A stretch of 64,000 nt of DNA from Pseudonocardia sediminis (lineage in GTDB: Bacteria > Actinomycetota > Actinomycetes > Mycobacteriales > Pseudonocardiaceae): positions 619,001 to 683,000 of the forward strand of contig NZ_SHKL01000001.1 in assembly GCF_004217185.1 (NCBI RefSeq). Reading direction: 5' to 3'. This document shows positions 1 through 6,992 of this stretch, piece by piece. The position numbers were made by a program, and so were the translations under genes. Each line of letters begins with the position of its first letter. Position 1 is the stretch's first letter. The notes under the pieces were generated by a model, which was not told the DNA's origin, did not search any database, and saw only the letters and a program-made list of their open reading frames with translations.

Positions 1-1
1 G

Positions 2-325
2 AACGCCGGGTACGAGGGCGTCGACGTCGTGAAGCAGGTCCGCGACCTCACCGTCGACGAGGGCTTCGACGCCCTCGAGGGCCGGTTCGGCAACATGCTC
101 GAGATGGGGATCATCGACCCGCTCCGGGTCGTGCGCTCCGCGCTGCAGAACGGCGCCTCGGTGGCGGGTCTGATCCTGACCACCAACTCGCTGGTGGCCG
201 AGGAGGTCACGCCCTGGAACAAGGCGCTGATGACCGAGTACGGCCCGCTGGACGAGGGCATCCCGCAGCCCAGCCCGGACTCGAGCACCCCGCAGTCGAT
301 GGGCCTCGGGCCGTCGATGGGGTAG
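2..325 (+). CDS. GroEL-like chaperonin, C-terminal part (MimG/PrmG-type), 5' end outside window
   Basis: The visible 107 residues are the end of a 60-kDa chaperonin: the stretch [20 protein letters not shown] followed by [20 protein letters not shown] matches the GroEL equatorial-domain C-terminus. The tail is not the Gly-Gly-Met repeat or His-rich tail of ordinary actinobacterial GroEL; it reads [20 protein letters not shown] and then a Ser/Pro-rich end finishing LGPSMG. From memory this tail type belongs to the GroEL-like proteins (MimG/PrmG) encoded with propane/phenol-type soluble diiron monooxygenases, whose hydroxylase they help fold. The reading frame is open to the left edge, so the start lies upstream. 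A strong hairpin follows. The assignment to this subgroup is inference; chaperonin identity is secure. Confidence 0.8.
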   Translation, partial: NAGYEGVDVVKQVRDLTVDEGFDALEGRFGNMLEMGIIDPLRVVRSALQNGASVAGLILTTNSLVAEEVTPWNKALMTEYGPLDEGIPQPSPDSSTPQSMGLGPSMG

Positions 326-353
326 ATGTCCTGGTAGGACTGATCGGTCAGAC

Positions 354-391
354 CGTGCACCCCGCCCGCCACCGGCGTGGCGGGGTGCACG
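354..391 (+). terminator. Intrinsic terminator after the chaperonin gene
   Basis: Perfect 13-bp stem (354-366 pairing with 379-391, arm CGTGCACCCCGCC) with a 12-base loop that can itself form a small CGCC/GGCG extension. There is no T-run, as is usual in high-GC actinobacteria. It separates the chaperonin from the amidohydrolase-like gene that starts 23 bases later. Confidence 0.75.
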
Positions 392-413
392 TCCGAGGAG
401 GTACGGAGGAGAC

Positions 414-1571
414 GTGGTGTACGTCGGGGACGGAGAGCAGTACCTCGTCGTCGACGCGCAGGTGCACGCCTGGGACGGCCGCCCCCACAACCAGGCCGGG
501 CCGGCCGGGGAGCAGTTCCTGGCCGACCTGCACCACCGGCACCGGACCCTGGACCACTCGCCGCGCCCGCTGTCGGTGGACGCGTTCGACCAGGTGACCG
601 ACCGGTCCCTGCACGCCGACGTCCTCGACGCCGGGGTCGACCGGGCCGTGCTGCAGCCGGCCGGGTTCTCGGACCTGTTCGTGCTCGGTCTCGCCCCGCT
701 CGCCTGGCACGCGGAGCTGGCTCAGGAGTGGCCCGGACGGTTCGTGCTCAGTGGTGAGCTGGACCCGGGCGGGGACCGTTCGAAGGTGCGCGGGGTGGCC
801 GCCCAGGTGCGGCGGGACGGGCTGCGCGGGCTGACCATCGTCCCGGCCCGGCGGCCGGAGGCCCGCACCCCGCTGGGGGCGGCGTGGCTGCGGCGCGTCC
901 TGTCCCGGGCCGAGCAGGCCGGGGCCGGCGTGGTGCACGTCGGCGTCGGGCCGCTGGCCCACCCGGTTCCGGGCGCTCCGGACTGGGCGTTCGCCGGCGT
1001 CGTCGAGCAGGGGACGTCGTTGCCGCGGCCGCGCTGGCCGAGCTGGGCGGAACCGGTGCGTGCCGGGTCCGCACTCCCGGTCCGGGCGCGCAACAGCGGT
1101 CCGCTGCCGGCCGGGGGCTACGACGCGACCGAGCTCAGCGAGCTCGCCGCCGCGCTGCCGCGGGTGCGGTTCGTGCTCGGCGCGGGGTCGTTGCCGACCG
1201 CGGTGCTCTGCCGGATGGCGCGCCTGCCCAACGTCCACGTGCTGCTCACCGAGCTGCTGGTCGCGATGCGCCGGGCCCCGCTGGCGGCCGGCGCGGCCCT
1301 GGGCGACCTGCTCGCCGCGTTCGGCCCGGACCGCCTGATGTTCGGCAGCGGGTACCCGCTCGTGCGCCCGGGCCGTCTCGTGCGCGAGCTCGCGACCTTC
1401 CGCTATCCCGACCAGCTCCGCGGGCGGTACCCCGAGCTCGACACCGACGTCCGTCGTGCGGTGCTCGGCGGCACCGCCGCGCGCGTCTACGGGCTGCCCA
1501 CCGCCGGCGTCGCGGCGTCCGGTGCGGCGGTGGGTCGAACCGTGACCAGCCAGTCCTCGCCAACGAGGTGA
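414..1571 (+). CDS. Amidohydrolase-2-family (TIM-barrel) protein with altered metal ligands
   Basis: 385 residues. The N-terminus YLVVDAQVHAW sits where amidohydrolase-2 enzymes carry their first metal motif, and DRLMFGSGYPLVRPG near residue 335 corresponds to the family's FGSDYP strand. Both sites deviate: the first His of DxHxH is Gln16 (His18 is kept), and the usual Asp of GSDYP is Gly. It may bind metal differently or be a non-catalytic paralogue. GGAGGA at 405-410 is 3 bases from GTG 414 and 6 from GTG 417, so the second GTG is the better-spaced start. Amidohydrolase genes also occur beside propane-type monooxygenase/chaperonin operons, which fits its upstream neighbour. Substrate unknown. 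Confidence 0.75.
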   Translation: MVYVGDGEQYLVVDAQVHAWDGRPHNQAGPAGEQFLADLHHRHRTLDHSPRPLSVDAFDQVTDRSLHADVLDAGVDRAVLQPAGFSDLFVLGLAPLAWHAELAQEWPGRFVLSGELDPGGDRSKVRGVAAQVRRDGLRGLTIVPARRPEARTPLGAAWLRRVLSRAEQAGAGVVHVGVGPLAHPVPGAPDWAFAGVVEQGTSLPRPRWPSWAEPVRAGSALPVRARNSGPLPAGGYDATELSELAAALPRVRFVLGAGSLPTAVLCRMARLPNVHVLLTELLVAMRRAPLAAGAALGDLLAAFGPDRLMFGSGYPLVRPGRLVRELATFRYPDQLRGRYPELDTDVRRAVLGGTAARVYGLPTAGVAASGAAVGRTVTSQSSPTR

Positions 1572-1582
1572 GCCTTCCCTAA
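1564..1582 (+). promoter_or_regulatory. Candidate iron box (DtxR/IdeR/DmdR type)
   Basis: CGAGGTGAGCCTTCCCTAA agrees with the actinobacterial iron-box consensus TTAGGTTAGGCTAACCTAA (S allowed at the centre) at about 14 of 19 positions, including AGGT-AGCCT and CCTAA. It overlaps the stop codon of the preceding gene and lies about 40 bases before a siderophore-binding lipoprotein, where an iron-dependent repressor site is expected. Not tested against a scoring matrix. Confidence 0.6.
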
Positions 1583-1620
1583 CATCATCCCGAACAAGAT
1601 CGGGAAAGGGATGATCACTG

Positions 1621-2631
1621 GTGGAACGGTTCACACGACGTCAGGTGCTGCTCGGGTCGCTCGCGGCAGGCGGTGTGCTGCTGACCGGATGCGGGGGTGG
1701 TGACGAGACGTCCGGCGGGGCCGCCGCCGGCGCCGGCTTCCCCGCGACGATCGAGCACAAGTTCGGGACGACGACGATCGAGCGCGCGCCCACGCGGGTC
1801 GTGACGGTCGGCTACCAGGAGCACGACTTCGTCCTCGCCCTCGGCGTCGCACCGGTCGGTGTCCGCTACTGGTACGGCCCGGAGAACGAGGTCGTCTACC
1901 CCTGGGCGAAGCAGGCGGCGCAGGCGGTGAACGCGAACCCGGCGATCCTGAACATGGACACGATCGATCCGGAGAAGGTCGCCGCGCTGCGTCCCGACCT
2001 GATCCTGGGCACCTACTCCGACCTCACCCAGGAGTCCTACGCCCTGCTGTCGAAGATCGCCCCGACCGTCGGCATCCCGAAGGGCTTCAACGACTACGGC
2101 CTGCCCTGGCAGGACGCGACGCGCACGATCGGGACCGCGCTGGGCCGCTCCGACCGGGCCGAGCAGCTGATCACCGACCTGGACGCGAGGTTCGCCGCGG
2201 TCAGGGACGCGAACCCGCAGTTCGCGGGGAAGACCGTCGCGGTGGCCACGTACGGGGCGAACCAGCTGAGCGTCTTCGCCTCCCAGGACCCGCGCTCGCG
2301 GTTCTTCACCAGCCTCGGCTTCGTCGTGCCGCCGCGCTACGACGAGCTGTCGGGCACCAGCTTCTACGCCGAGCTCAGCTTCGAGAGGGCCACCGAACTC
2401 GACCAGGACCTGCTGGTCTGGGACCAGATCTCCTTCACCCCCGGCGGGAGGGCGACGATCGCCGCGAACCCGCTCGTGCAACGGCTGAACGCGACCCGGG
2501 CCGGGCACACCGTCTACATCGAGGGCGCCACGGAGCTGGCGTTCGCCTGGAACAGCGTGCTGAGCCTCCCGAGCGCGCTGGACGGGATCGTCCCGCAGCT
2601 GGAGAAGGCCTACCCGAAGACCGGGGGCTGA
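1621..2631 (+). CDS. Iron-siderophore ABC transporter substrate-binding lipoprotein
   Basis: 336 residues. The N-terminus has a twin-arginine start (R6-R7-Q-V-L-L), a hydrophobic stretch and a lipobox LLTG-Cys24, so it is an exported lipoprotein. The body follows the FecB/FepB (periplasmic-binding type III) pattern: APTRVVTVGYQEHDFVLALG near residues 57-76, the region NMDTIDPEKVAALRPDLILG, a helix linker, and a C-terminal lobe ending in SALDGIVPQLEKAYP. Members bind ferric siderophores outside the membrane and pass them to a FecCD permease; no permease or ATPase is adjacent, so it must share one elsewhere. AAAGGG at 1605-1610 precedes GTG 1621. A candidate iron box lies upstream. Confidence 0.88.
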   Translation: MERFTRRQVLLGSLAAGGVLLTGCGGGDETSGGAAAGAGFPATIEHKFGTTTIERAPTRVVTVGYQEHDFVLALGVAPVGVRYWYGPENEVVYPWAKQAAQAVNANPAILNMDTIDPEKVAALRPDLILGTYSDLTQESYALLSKIAPTVGIPKGFNDYGLPWQDATRTIGTALGRSDRAEQLITDLDARFAAVRDANPQFAGKTVAVATYGANQLSVFASQDPRSRFFTSLGFVVPPRYDELSGTSFYAELSFERATELDQDLLVWDQISFTPGGRATIAANPLVQRLNATRAGHTVYIEGATELAFAWNSVLSLPSALDGIVPQLEKAYPKTGG

Positions 2632-2678
2632 CCGCCCGCTTCGTATCGTGGACGGGTGCGGGGCGGCGGGGACGGGCG

Positions 2679-3812
2679 GTGAGGGGGCGGCCGTTCCGGT
2701 TTCTGCTGCTCGCCACCGCGCTCGGCTTCGGCGGCTACGCGCTGCTGCTCCCGGTCGTCCCGCTGTGGGTCTCGCGCGGCGGGGCCGGTGAGTTCGGCGC
2801 GGGGCTGAGCACCGGGGTGCTGATGGCCGTCACGGTGGCCACCCAGCTCGGGGTGCCGGCGCTGTTGCGCCGGGTCGGGCACCGGGTGGTCCTGTGCTCG
2901 GGGATGGTGCTGCTCGGCGCGCCCGCACCGTTGCTGGCCCTGTCCGCGGACCTCGGCCCGGTGCTGGCGGTCTCGGTGGTGCGCGGGGTCGGGTTCGGGC
3001 TGCTCACCGTCGCCGGGAGCGCGCTGGTCGCCGAGCTCGTCGACCCGTCGGAGCACGGGCGGGCCTCGGCCTGGTTCGGCTACGCGGTGGGGCTGCCGCA
3101 GCTGGTCTTCCTGCCGGCGGGGGTGGCCGTCGCGGACGTCCTCGGGTTCGCCGGGGTCTTCGTCGCGGCCGGTGTCGGGCCGGTGTCGGCGGCGGTCGTC
3201 GTGCTGTTCGTGCGCGGGCCGGGGACCGGCCGGGCGCCCGCCCGGGTCGCCCGCCCGTCCGTCCCGGGCAGGACTCTTTCCGCCGCGCCGGTGCTGGCGA
3301 TGCTCGCCTGCTCCACCGCGCAGGGCGGGATCATCACGTTCGGGCCGCTGCTGGCCCCCGGTGCGACGGTCGCGGTGCCGCTGGCGCTGTTCCTCACCGC
3401 ACTGGGCGCGCTGGCCGGACGCGGGGTGGCCGGGGAGATCACCGACCGGCGCGGGCGGGCCGGTGCGCTGCTGCCGGTCGGGACGGTGCTCGCCGCGGCC
3501 GGGATGGCGCTGGTCGTGCTCTCCGGCGGCGGGAGCGTGCTGCTCGTGGCGGGTGCGACCGTCGTCGGGACGGGGTTCGGACTGGTGCAGAACGACGCCA
3601 TGGTCGCCCTGTTCGCCGCGGCCGGACCGCAGCGCTACGGCACCGCCAGCGCAGCCTGGAACGTCGCCTACGACGCCGGCACCGGGCTCGGGGCGAGCGG
3701 CCTCGGCGCGATCGCCGAGCCGTTCGGCTTCGCCGCCGCCTTCGGCGTCTCGGCGGTGTTCCTGCTCGTCCTCACACCGGTGGTCCGGCGGCGTTCAGGC
3801 GATCCCGGGTGA
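2679..3812 (+). CDS. MFS transporter
   Basis: 377 residues, about 12 hydrophobic segments, N-terminus RPFRFLLLATALGFGGYALLLPVVPLWVSRGG and the MFS loop-type pattern after helix 2 (LLRRVGHRVVLCSGMVLLG). It starts at GTG 2679, 47 bases after the siderophore-binding protein and on the same strand, so both may be under the iron box; siderophore export or uptake is possible but the sequence does not show a substrate. Its last 18 bases overlap the end of the convergent vapC gene. Confidence 0.8.
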   Translation: MRGRPFRFLLLATALGFGGYALLLPVVPLWVSRGGAGEFGAGLSTGVLMAVTVATQLGVPALLRRVGHRVVLCSGMVLLGAPAPLLALSADLGPVLAVSVVRGVGFGLLTVAGSALVAELVDPSEHGRASAWFGYAVGLPQLVFLPAGVAVADVLGFAGVFVAAGVGPVSAAVVVLFVRGPGTGRAPARVARPSVPGRTLSAAPVLAMLACSTAQGGIITFGPLLAPGATVAVPLALFLTALGALAGRGVAGEITDRRGRAGALLPVGTVLAAAGMALVVLSGGGSVLLVAGATVVGTGFGLVQNDAMVALFAAAGPQRYGTASAAWNVAYDAGTGLGASGLGAIAEPFGFAAAFGVSAVFLLVLTPVVRRRSGDPG

Positions 3813-4190
3813 GACGACGGTGCGGATCCCCTGCGCCGTCGCCGCGTCGGCGAGACGCGTGTCGTAGGTGACGAACTCCTGAAGGTCCGTGCCCAGCAGG
3901 AGGGCGGTCGCCAGATGAATCGCGTCGAGGGAGCGCAACGTCCGGGCCGGTAGCCTGCTCGCCGACTCGACGACCGCATCGCCGATCGCGACCAGCGTGA
4001 GTCGCGAGAGGAGCAGATCCACCCGGGGGATCGTCGTGGGATCACTGCGTGCAGCACCTCGTCGCGCCTCCACGGCGAGCAGTGCGCTCGACCCGACATC
4101 GGTGCGGTGGCCGACCCGGTCGAGGAGCTCGACCGAGCCCTCCTCCTCCCACACCAGTTTCAGGAACGCCGAGGTGTCGAGATAGATCAC
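3795..4190 (-). CDS. vapC: VapC-type PIN-domain toxin
   Basis: 131 residues, normal length for VapC ribonucleases. It begins MIYLDTSAFLKLVWEEEGS, giving the first PIN acidic residue (Asp5), and has VEARR with the second (Glu), then LRSLDAIHLATAL with the third (Asp), and YDTRLADAATAQG with the last. PIN toxins cleave RNA with Mg2+ and are neutralised by the paired antitoxin, whose gene is immediately upstream and overlaps this one by 4 bases. The gene end overlaps the end of the convergent MFS gene. Confidence 0.9.
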   Translation of the reverse strand: MIYLDTSAFLKLVWEEEGSVELLDRVGHRTDVGSSALLAVEARRGAARSDPTTIPRVDLLLSRLTLVAIGDAVVESASRLPARTLRSLDAIHLATALLLGTDLQEFVTYDTRLADAATAQGIRTVVSPGIA

Positions 4191-4528
4191 CAGCGTTCCT
4201 CGTCGCGCATCTCGCGGAGGGTGTCGGACAACGACGGGGCCCCGTCCGGGCGCGGCGGGACCGGCCCCAGGTCCGTCAGCTTCCCGGCTCCACGGCGCAG
4301 CTGCCCCGCAGCCTCCAGCCGGTCCAGGACCGAGTCGGGCTCCTCGGCCGGAACGAGGTAGGCGACGAGCTTGCCGCGGTCGGTCACCGGTACCCGCTTG
4401 CCCGCCTTGGCCAGCGCGACGTACCGCGAGGCGTGCTGGCGCAGCTCGCGGATCCCGATGCGCTCTTCGTGCTCGGCAGGCTCCACGAACGACAATGTAG
4501 CACTTGATGTGCTACTCAGGGCCGGCAT
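4187..4528 (-). CDS. vapB: VapB antitoxin (Phd/YefM type)
   Basis: The core EERIGIRELRQHASRYVALA followed by GKRVPVTDRGKLVAYLVP is the Phd/YefM DNA-binding fold, and the C-terminal part with SDTLREMRDEERW would wrap the toxin. The longest frame starts at ATG 4528 (113 residues), but its first codons contain a perfect 19-bp inverted repeat that looks like an operator, so translation probably starts downstream; GTG 4486 gives 99 residues beginning MEPAEHEERIGIREL. Antitoxin precedes toxin with a 4-base overlap, the standard arrangement for coupled expression and autoregulation. Confidence 0.85.
   Translation of the reverse strand: MPALSSTSSATLSFVEPAEHEERIGIRELRQHASRYVALAKAGKRVPVTDRGKLVAYLVPAEEPDSVLDRLEAAGQLRRGAGKLTDLGPVPPRPDGAPSLSDTLREMRDEERW
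4497..4515. promoter_or_regulatory. Perfect inverted repeat, probable VapBC operator
   Basis: GTAGCAC-TTGAT-GTGCTAC: 7-bp arms around a 5-bp centre, in a locally AT-richer stretch just before the conserved part of vapB. Phd/VapB complexes repress their own promoters by binding short palindromes like this one. Its position argues against the ATG at 4528 as the true vapB start. Confidence 0.65.
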
Positions 4529-4550
4529 CGGTCGGTGCCGGGGAACGCGA

Positions 4551-4584
4551 CGGGCCCGGCACCGCGCGTGCGGTACCGGGCCCG
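4551..4584 (-). terminator. Hairpin terminator after the MBL-fold gene
   Basis: 14-base arms 4551-4564 (CGGGCCCGGCACCG) and 4571-4584 (CGGTACCGGGCCCG) pair except for one C/A mismatch, with a 6-base loop. It lies 17 bases beyond the stop of the leftward mycothiol module and also separates it from vapB. Confidence 0.65.
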
Positions 4585-4600
4585 GGTGGAGCGTGAGCGG

Positions 4601-5230
4601 CTACGAGCCGTTCTTGATCCACTCCTCGAGGTGCGGGGACTCGTCGCCGATCTTCGTCGAGTCGCCGTGCCCGGTGCGCACCTGGGTGTCGCCGGGCAGC
4701 GTGAGCAGCGTGGTGCGGATCGACTCGATGATCGTGTCGAACGACGAGTACGAGCGCCCGGTCGCGCCGGGGCCGCCCTGGAACAGGGTGTCGCCGGAGA
4801 ACACGACCTTCAGCTCCGGCGAGTACAGGCAGGACGATCCGGGCGAGTGGCCCGGCGTCTGCAGCACCCGCAGGTCGACGCCGCCGGCGGAGAGGACGTC
4901 ACCGTCGTGCAGCTCGGCGTCGGGCTGACGGTCCGGCCAGGTCATGTCCCAGAGGACCTTCTCGGCCGGGTTCAGCCAGATCGGCGCGGAGAAGCGGTCC
5001 GCCAGCGCCGGGGCCTGGTTGACGTGGTCGTCGTGCGCGTGCGTGCAGACGATCGCCTTCACCGTGCGGTCTCCGACCGCCTGGGCGATCGCGTCCGCGT
5101 CGTGCGCGGCGTCGATCACGAAGACCTCGGAGTCGTTGCCGACGATCCAGACGTTGTTGTCGACGTCGAAGCTGCCGCCGTCGAGGTTGAACGTCCCGGA
5201 CGTGGTGACGTGGTCGATGGGACCGGCCAT
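4601..5230 (-). CDS. MBL-fold hydrolase paired with S-(hydroxymethyl)mycothiol dehydrogenase
   Basis: 209 residues. Metallo-beta-lactamase motif THAHDDHVN near residue 70, further ligands at GHSPGSSC and FSGDTLF, and GHGDSTKIG near the C-terminus. It resembles glyoxalase-II-like enzymes and is the usual partner of mycothiol-dependent formaldehyde dehydrogenase in Actinobacteria, where hydrolysis of S-formylmycothiol is the presumed role. The start ATG 5230 shares one base with the dehydrogenase stop (TGATG), so the two are translationally coupled. Role inferred from context; fold is clear. Confidence 0.85.
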   Translation of the reverse strand: MAGPIDHVTTSGTFNLDGGSFDVDNNVWIVGNDSEVFVIDAAHDADAIAQAVGDRTVKAIVCTHAHDDHVNQAPALADRFSAPIWLNPAEKVLWDMTWPDRQPDAELHDGDVLSAGGVDLRVLQTPGHSPGSSCLYSPELKVVFSGDTLFQGGPGATGRSYSSFDTIIESIRTTLLTLPGDTQVRTGHGDSTKIGDESPHLEEWIKNGS

Positions 5231-6318
5231 CAGAAGATCACCACCGAACGCAGGACCTCGCCCTTGTGCATCTTGTCGAATGCTGCTTCGACGCCGTCCA
5301 ATGTGGTCTCCTCTGTGACGAACTTGTCGAGCGGGAACGTGCCCTGCAGGTACAGGTCGACGTACATCGGGAAGTCGCGGCTGGGCAGGCAGTCGCCGTA
5401 CCAGGCCGACTTCAGTGCGCCGCCGCGTCCGAAGTAGTCGATCAGCGGGATCTCCGGGGACATCATGTCCGGGTAGGGCACGCCGACCAGGACGACGGTG
5501 CCGGCCAGGTCGCGGGCGTAGAACGCCTGCTTGTAGGTCTCCGGGTGGCCCACGGCGTCGATGACGACGTCGGCGCCGTTGCCGTCGGTGTAGCTGCGGA
5601 TCGCCTCGACGGTGTCCTCCTCCTTGGGGTTCACCGTGTGGTTGGCGCCGAACTCCTGGGCCCACTCGAGCTTCTTCGGGTCGGTGTCCACCGCGATGAT
5701 CGTGGTGGCGCCGGCCAGCTTCGCCCCGGCGATGGCCGCGTCGCCGACGCCGCCGCAACCGATCACGGCGATCGAGTCGCCGCGTCCGACCTGGCCGGTG
5801 TTCACCGCGGCACCCAGCCCGGCCATCACGCCGCAGCCGAGCAGCCCGGCCACCTTGGCGGGGGCCTCCGGGTTGACCTTGGTGCACTGCCCGGCCGCGA
5901 CCAGGGTCTTCTCGACGAACGCGCCGATGCCCAGGGCGGGCGAGAGCTCGGTGCCGTCCTCCAGGGTCATCGGCTGCTTCGCGTTGTGGGTGTCGAAGCA
6001 GTACTGGGGCTTGCCCTTCTTGCAGGCCCGGCAGACGCCGCAGACGGCCCGCCAGTTGAGGACGACGTAGTCGCCCACCTCGAGATCGACGACGCCCTCG
6101 CCGATCGACTCGACGCGACCTGCGGCCTCGTGTCCGAGCAGGAACGGGAACTCGTCGTTGATCCCGCCCTCCCGGTAGGAGAGGTCGGTGTGACAGACCC
6201 CGCAGGCCTCGATCTTCACCACGGCCTCACCGGGCCCGGGGTCCGGGATCACGATCGTCTCGACCGTGACGGGTGCGCCCTTCGACTTCGCGACGACGCC
6301 GCGTACGTGCTGTGCCAT
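5230..6318 (-). CDS. mscR: S-(hydroxymethyl)mycothiol dehydrogenase
   Basis: 362 residues, zinc-dependent medium-chain alcohol dehydrogenase. Catalytic zinc region [13 protein letters not shown] and [12 protein letters not shown]; structural-zinc cluster [18 protein letters not shown]-binding Rossmann motif [18 protein letters not shown]. The sequence follows the mycothiol-dependent formaldehyde dehydrogenase group closely ([15 protein letters not shown] start, [20 protein letters not shown] end). It oxidises S-hydroxymethylmycothiol, formed spontaneously from formaldehyde and mycothiol, with NAD+, and is first gene of a two-gene operon with the MBL hydrolase. Presence of this enzyme implies a mycothiol-producing actinobacterium. 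Confidence 0.92.
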   Translation of the reverse strand: MAQHVRGVVAKSKGAPVTVETIVIPDPGPGEAVVKIEACGVCHTDLSYREGGINDEFPFLLGHEAAGRVESIGEGVVDLEVGDYVVLNWRAVCGVCRACKKGKPQYCFDTHNAKQPMTLEDGTELSPALGIGAFVEKTLVAAGQCTKVNPEAPAKVAGLLGCGVMAGLGAAVNTGQVGRGDSIAVIGCGGVGDAAIAGAKLAGATTIIAVDTDPKKLEWAQEFGANHTVNPKEEDTVEAIRSYTDGNGADVVIDAVGHPETYKQAFYARDLAGTVVLVGVPYPDMMSPEIPLIDYFGRGGALKSAWYGDCLPSRDFPMYVDLYLQGTFPLDKFVTEETTLDGVEAAFDKMHKGEVLRSVVIF

Positions 6319-6439
6319 GTCCTCATGCTCCGCTCGTCGTGACCGGGATATGTGCGCTTATGGCGACTGTGACATGTGTTGCCCACGGTGACAGTCCCGG
6401 TTCGGTTCCACCAGGTCGATCGTCCCAGAGCCGGTCGCC

Positions 6440-6489
6440 GACCGGTTCACGCCCTGCCCCGAGTGCGCGGTCAGGGCGGCGAACCGGTC
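6440..6489. repeat. Long stem-loop in the mscR / DUF3224 intergenic region
   Basis: Outer arms GACCGGTTC (6440-6448) and GAACCGGTC (6481-6489) are perfect, and inner arms CGCCCTG (6450-6456) and CAGGGCG (6472-6478) continue the stem to about 16 bp over a 15-base loop. It lies between two divergent genes, so it is not an ordinary terminator. It may be an intergenic palindromic repeat or a structured leader of the rightward gene. Confidence 0.45.
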
Positions 6490-6556
6490 ATCGATGTGGC
6501 CTCGCGCGTCGCGAAAGTTCAAGCGCGCCCCGGCCGGGGTCGGCCATCCTCCCGTC

Positions 6557-6970
6557 ATGACAGACACGACGCTCCTCACCGGCGGGTTCACGCTGCCGAC
6601 ATGGGACGAGGACCCCTACGCCGAGATCCCCGCCGACGGTGGCGCCGAGCGCTACGTGCGGGTGCGCAACACCAAGGAGTTCACCGGCGGCCTGACCGGG
6701 ACGGGCGTCGCGGACCTGCTGCAGGTGCTGCTGCCCTCCGGTGCCGCGGCCTACGTCGGGATCGAGCGGGTGGAGGCCACCGTGGACGGTCGCCGTGGCA
6801 CGTTCGTCCTCATGCACGCGGCGGCGGGGGACAGCACCGGCGGCTCGATGAGCGTCACGGTCGTGCCCGGATCCGGCACCGGCGACCTCGACGGACTGCG
6901 CGGTGAGATGCAGATCGACCGGTCCCCGGAGGGCGTGCACACCTACACGTTCGATGTCGTCCTGCCCTGA
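6557..6970 (+). CDS. DUF3224 family protein
   Basis: 137 residues from ATG 6557. The order GFTLPTWDEDPYAE, RNTKEFTGGLTGTGVADLL, AAAYVGIERVEATVDGRRGTFVLMH and VVPGSGTGDLDGLRGE is the DUF3224 pattern (small beta-barrel, allene-oxide-cyclase-like fold). No enzymatic activity is established for the family. The frame is open further upstream to 6494 but those codons do not resemble the family. It ends 22 bases before the fumarylacetoacetase gene and is probably cotranscribed with it. Confidence 0.8.
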   Translation: MTDTTLLTGGFTLPTWDEDPYAEIPADGGAERYVRVRNTKEFTGGLTGTGVADLLQVLLPSGAAAYVGIERVEATVDGRRGTFVLMHAAAGDSTGGSMSVTVVPGSGTGDLDGLRGEMQIDRSPEGVHTYTFDVVLP

Positions 6971-6992
6971 GGGTGGTCGGTACGGTGCGGGC

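Noticed and set aside
348-1634. Long open frame of 428 codons antisense to the amidohydrolase-like gene
   Set aside because: Extreme Arg/Gly/Pro/His composition and no family pattern; a by-product of the GC-rich third codon positions of the gene on the other strand. The same applies to the long antisense frames opposite fadB, qcrB, the carboxylase and the GT-C gene.
6365-6396. Imperfect dyad GACTGTGA / TGACAGTC upstream of mscR as an operator
   Set aside because: One mismatch in 8-base arms 16 bases apart; not better than expected in such a region and not the same as the MerR-type site.
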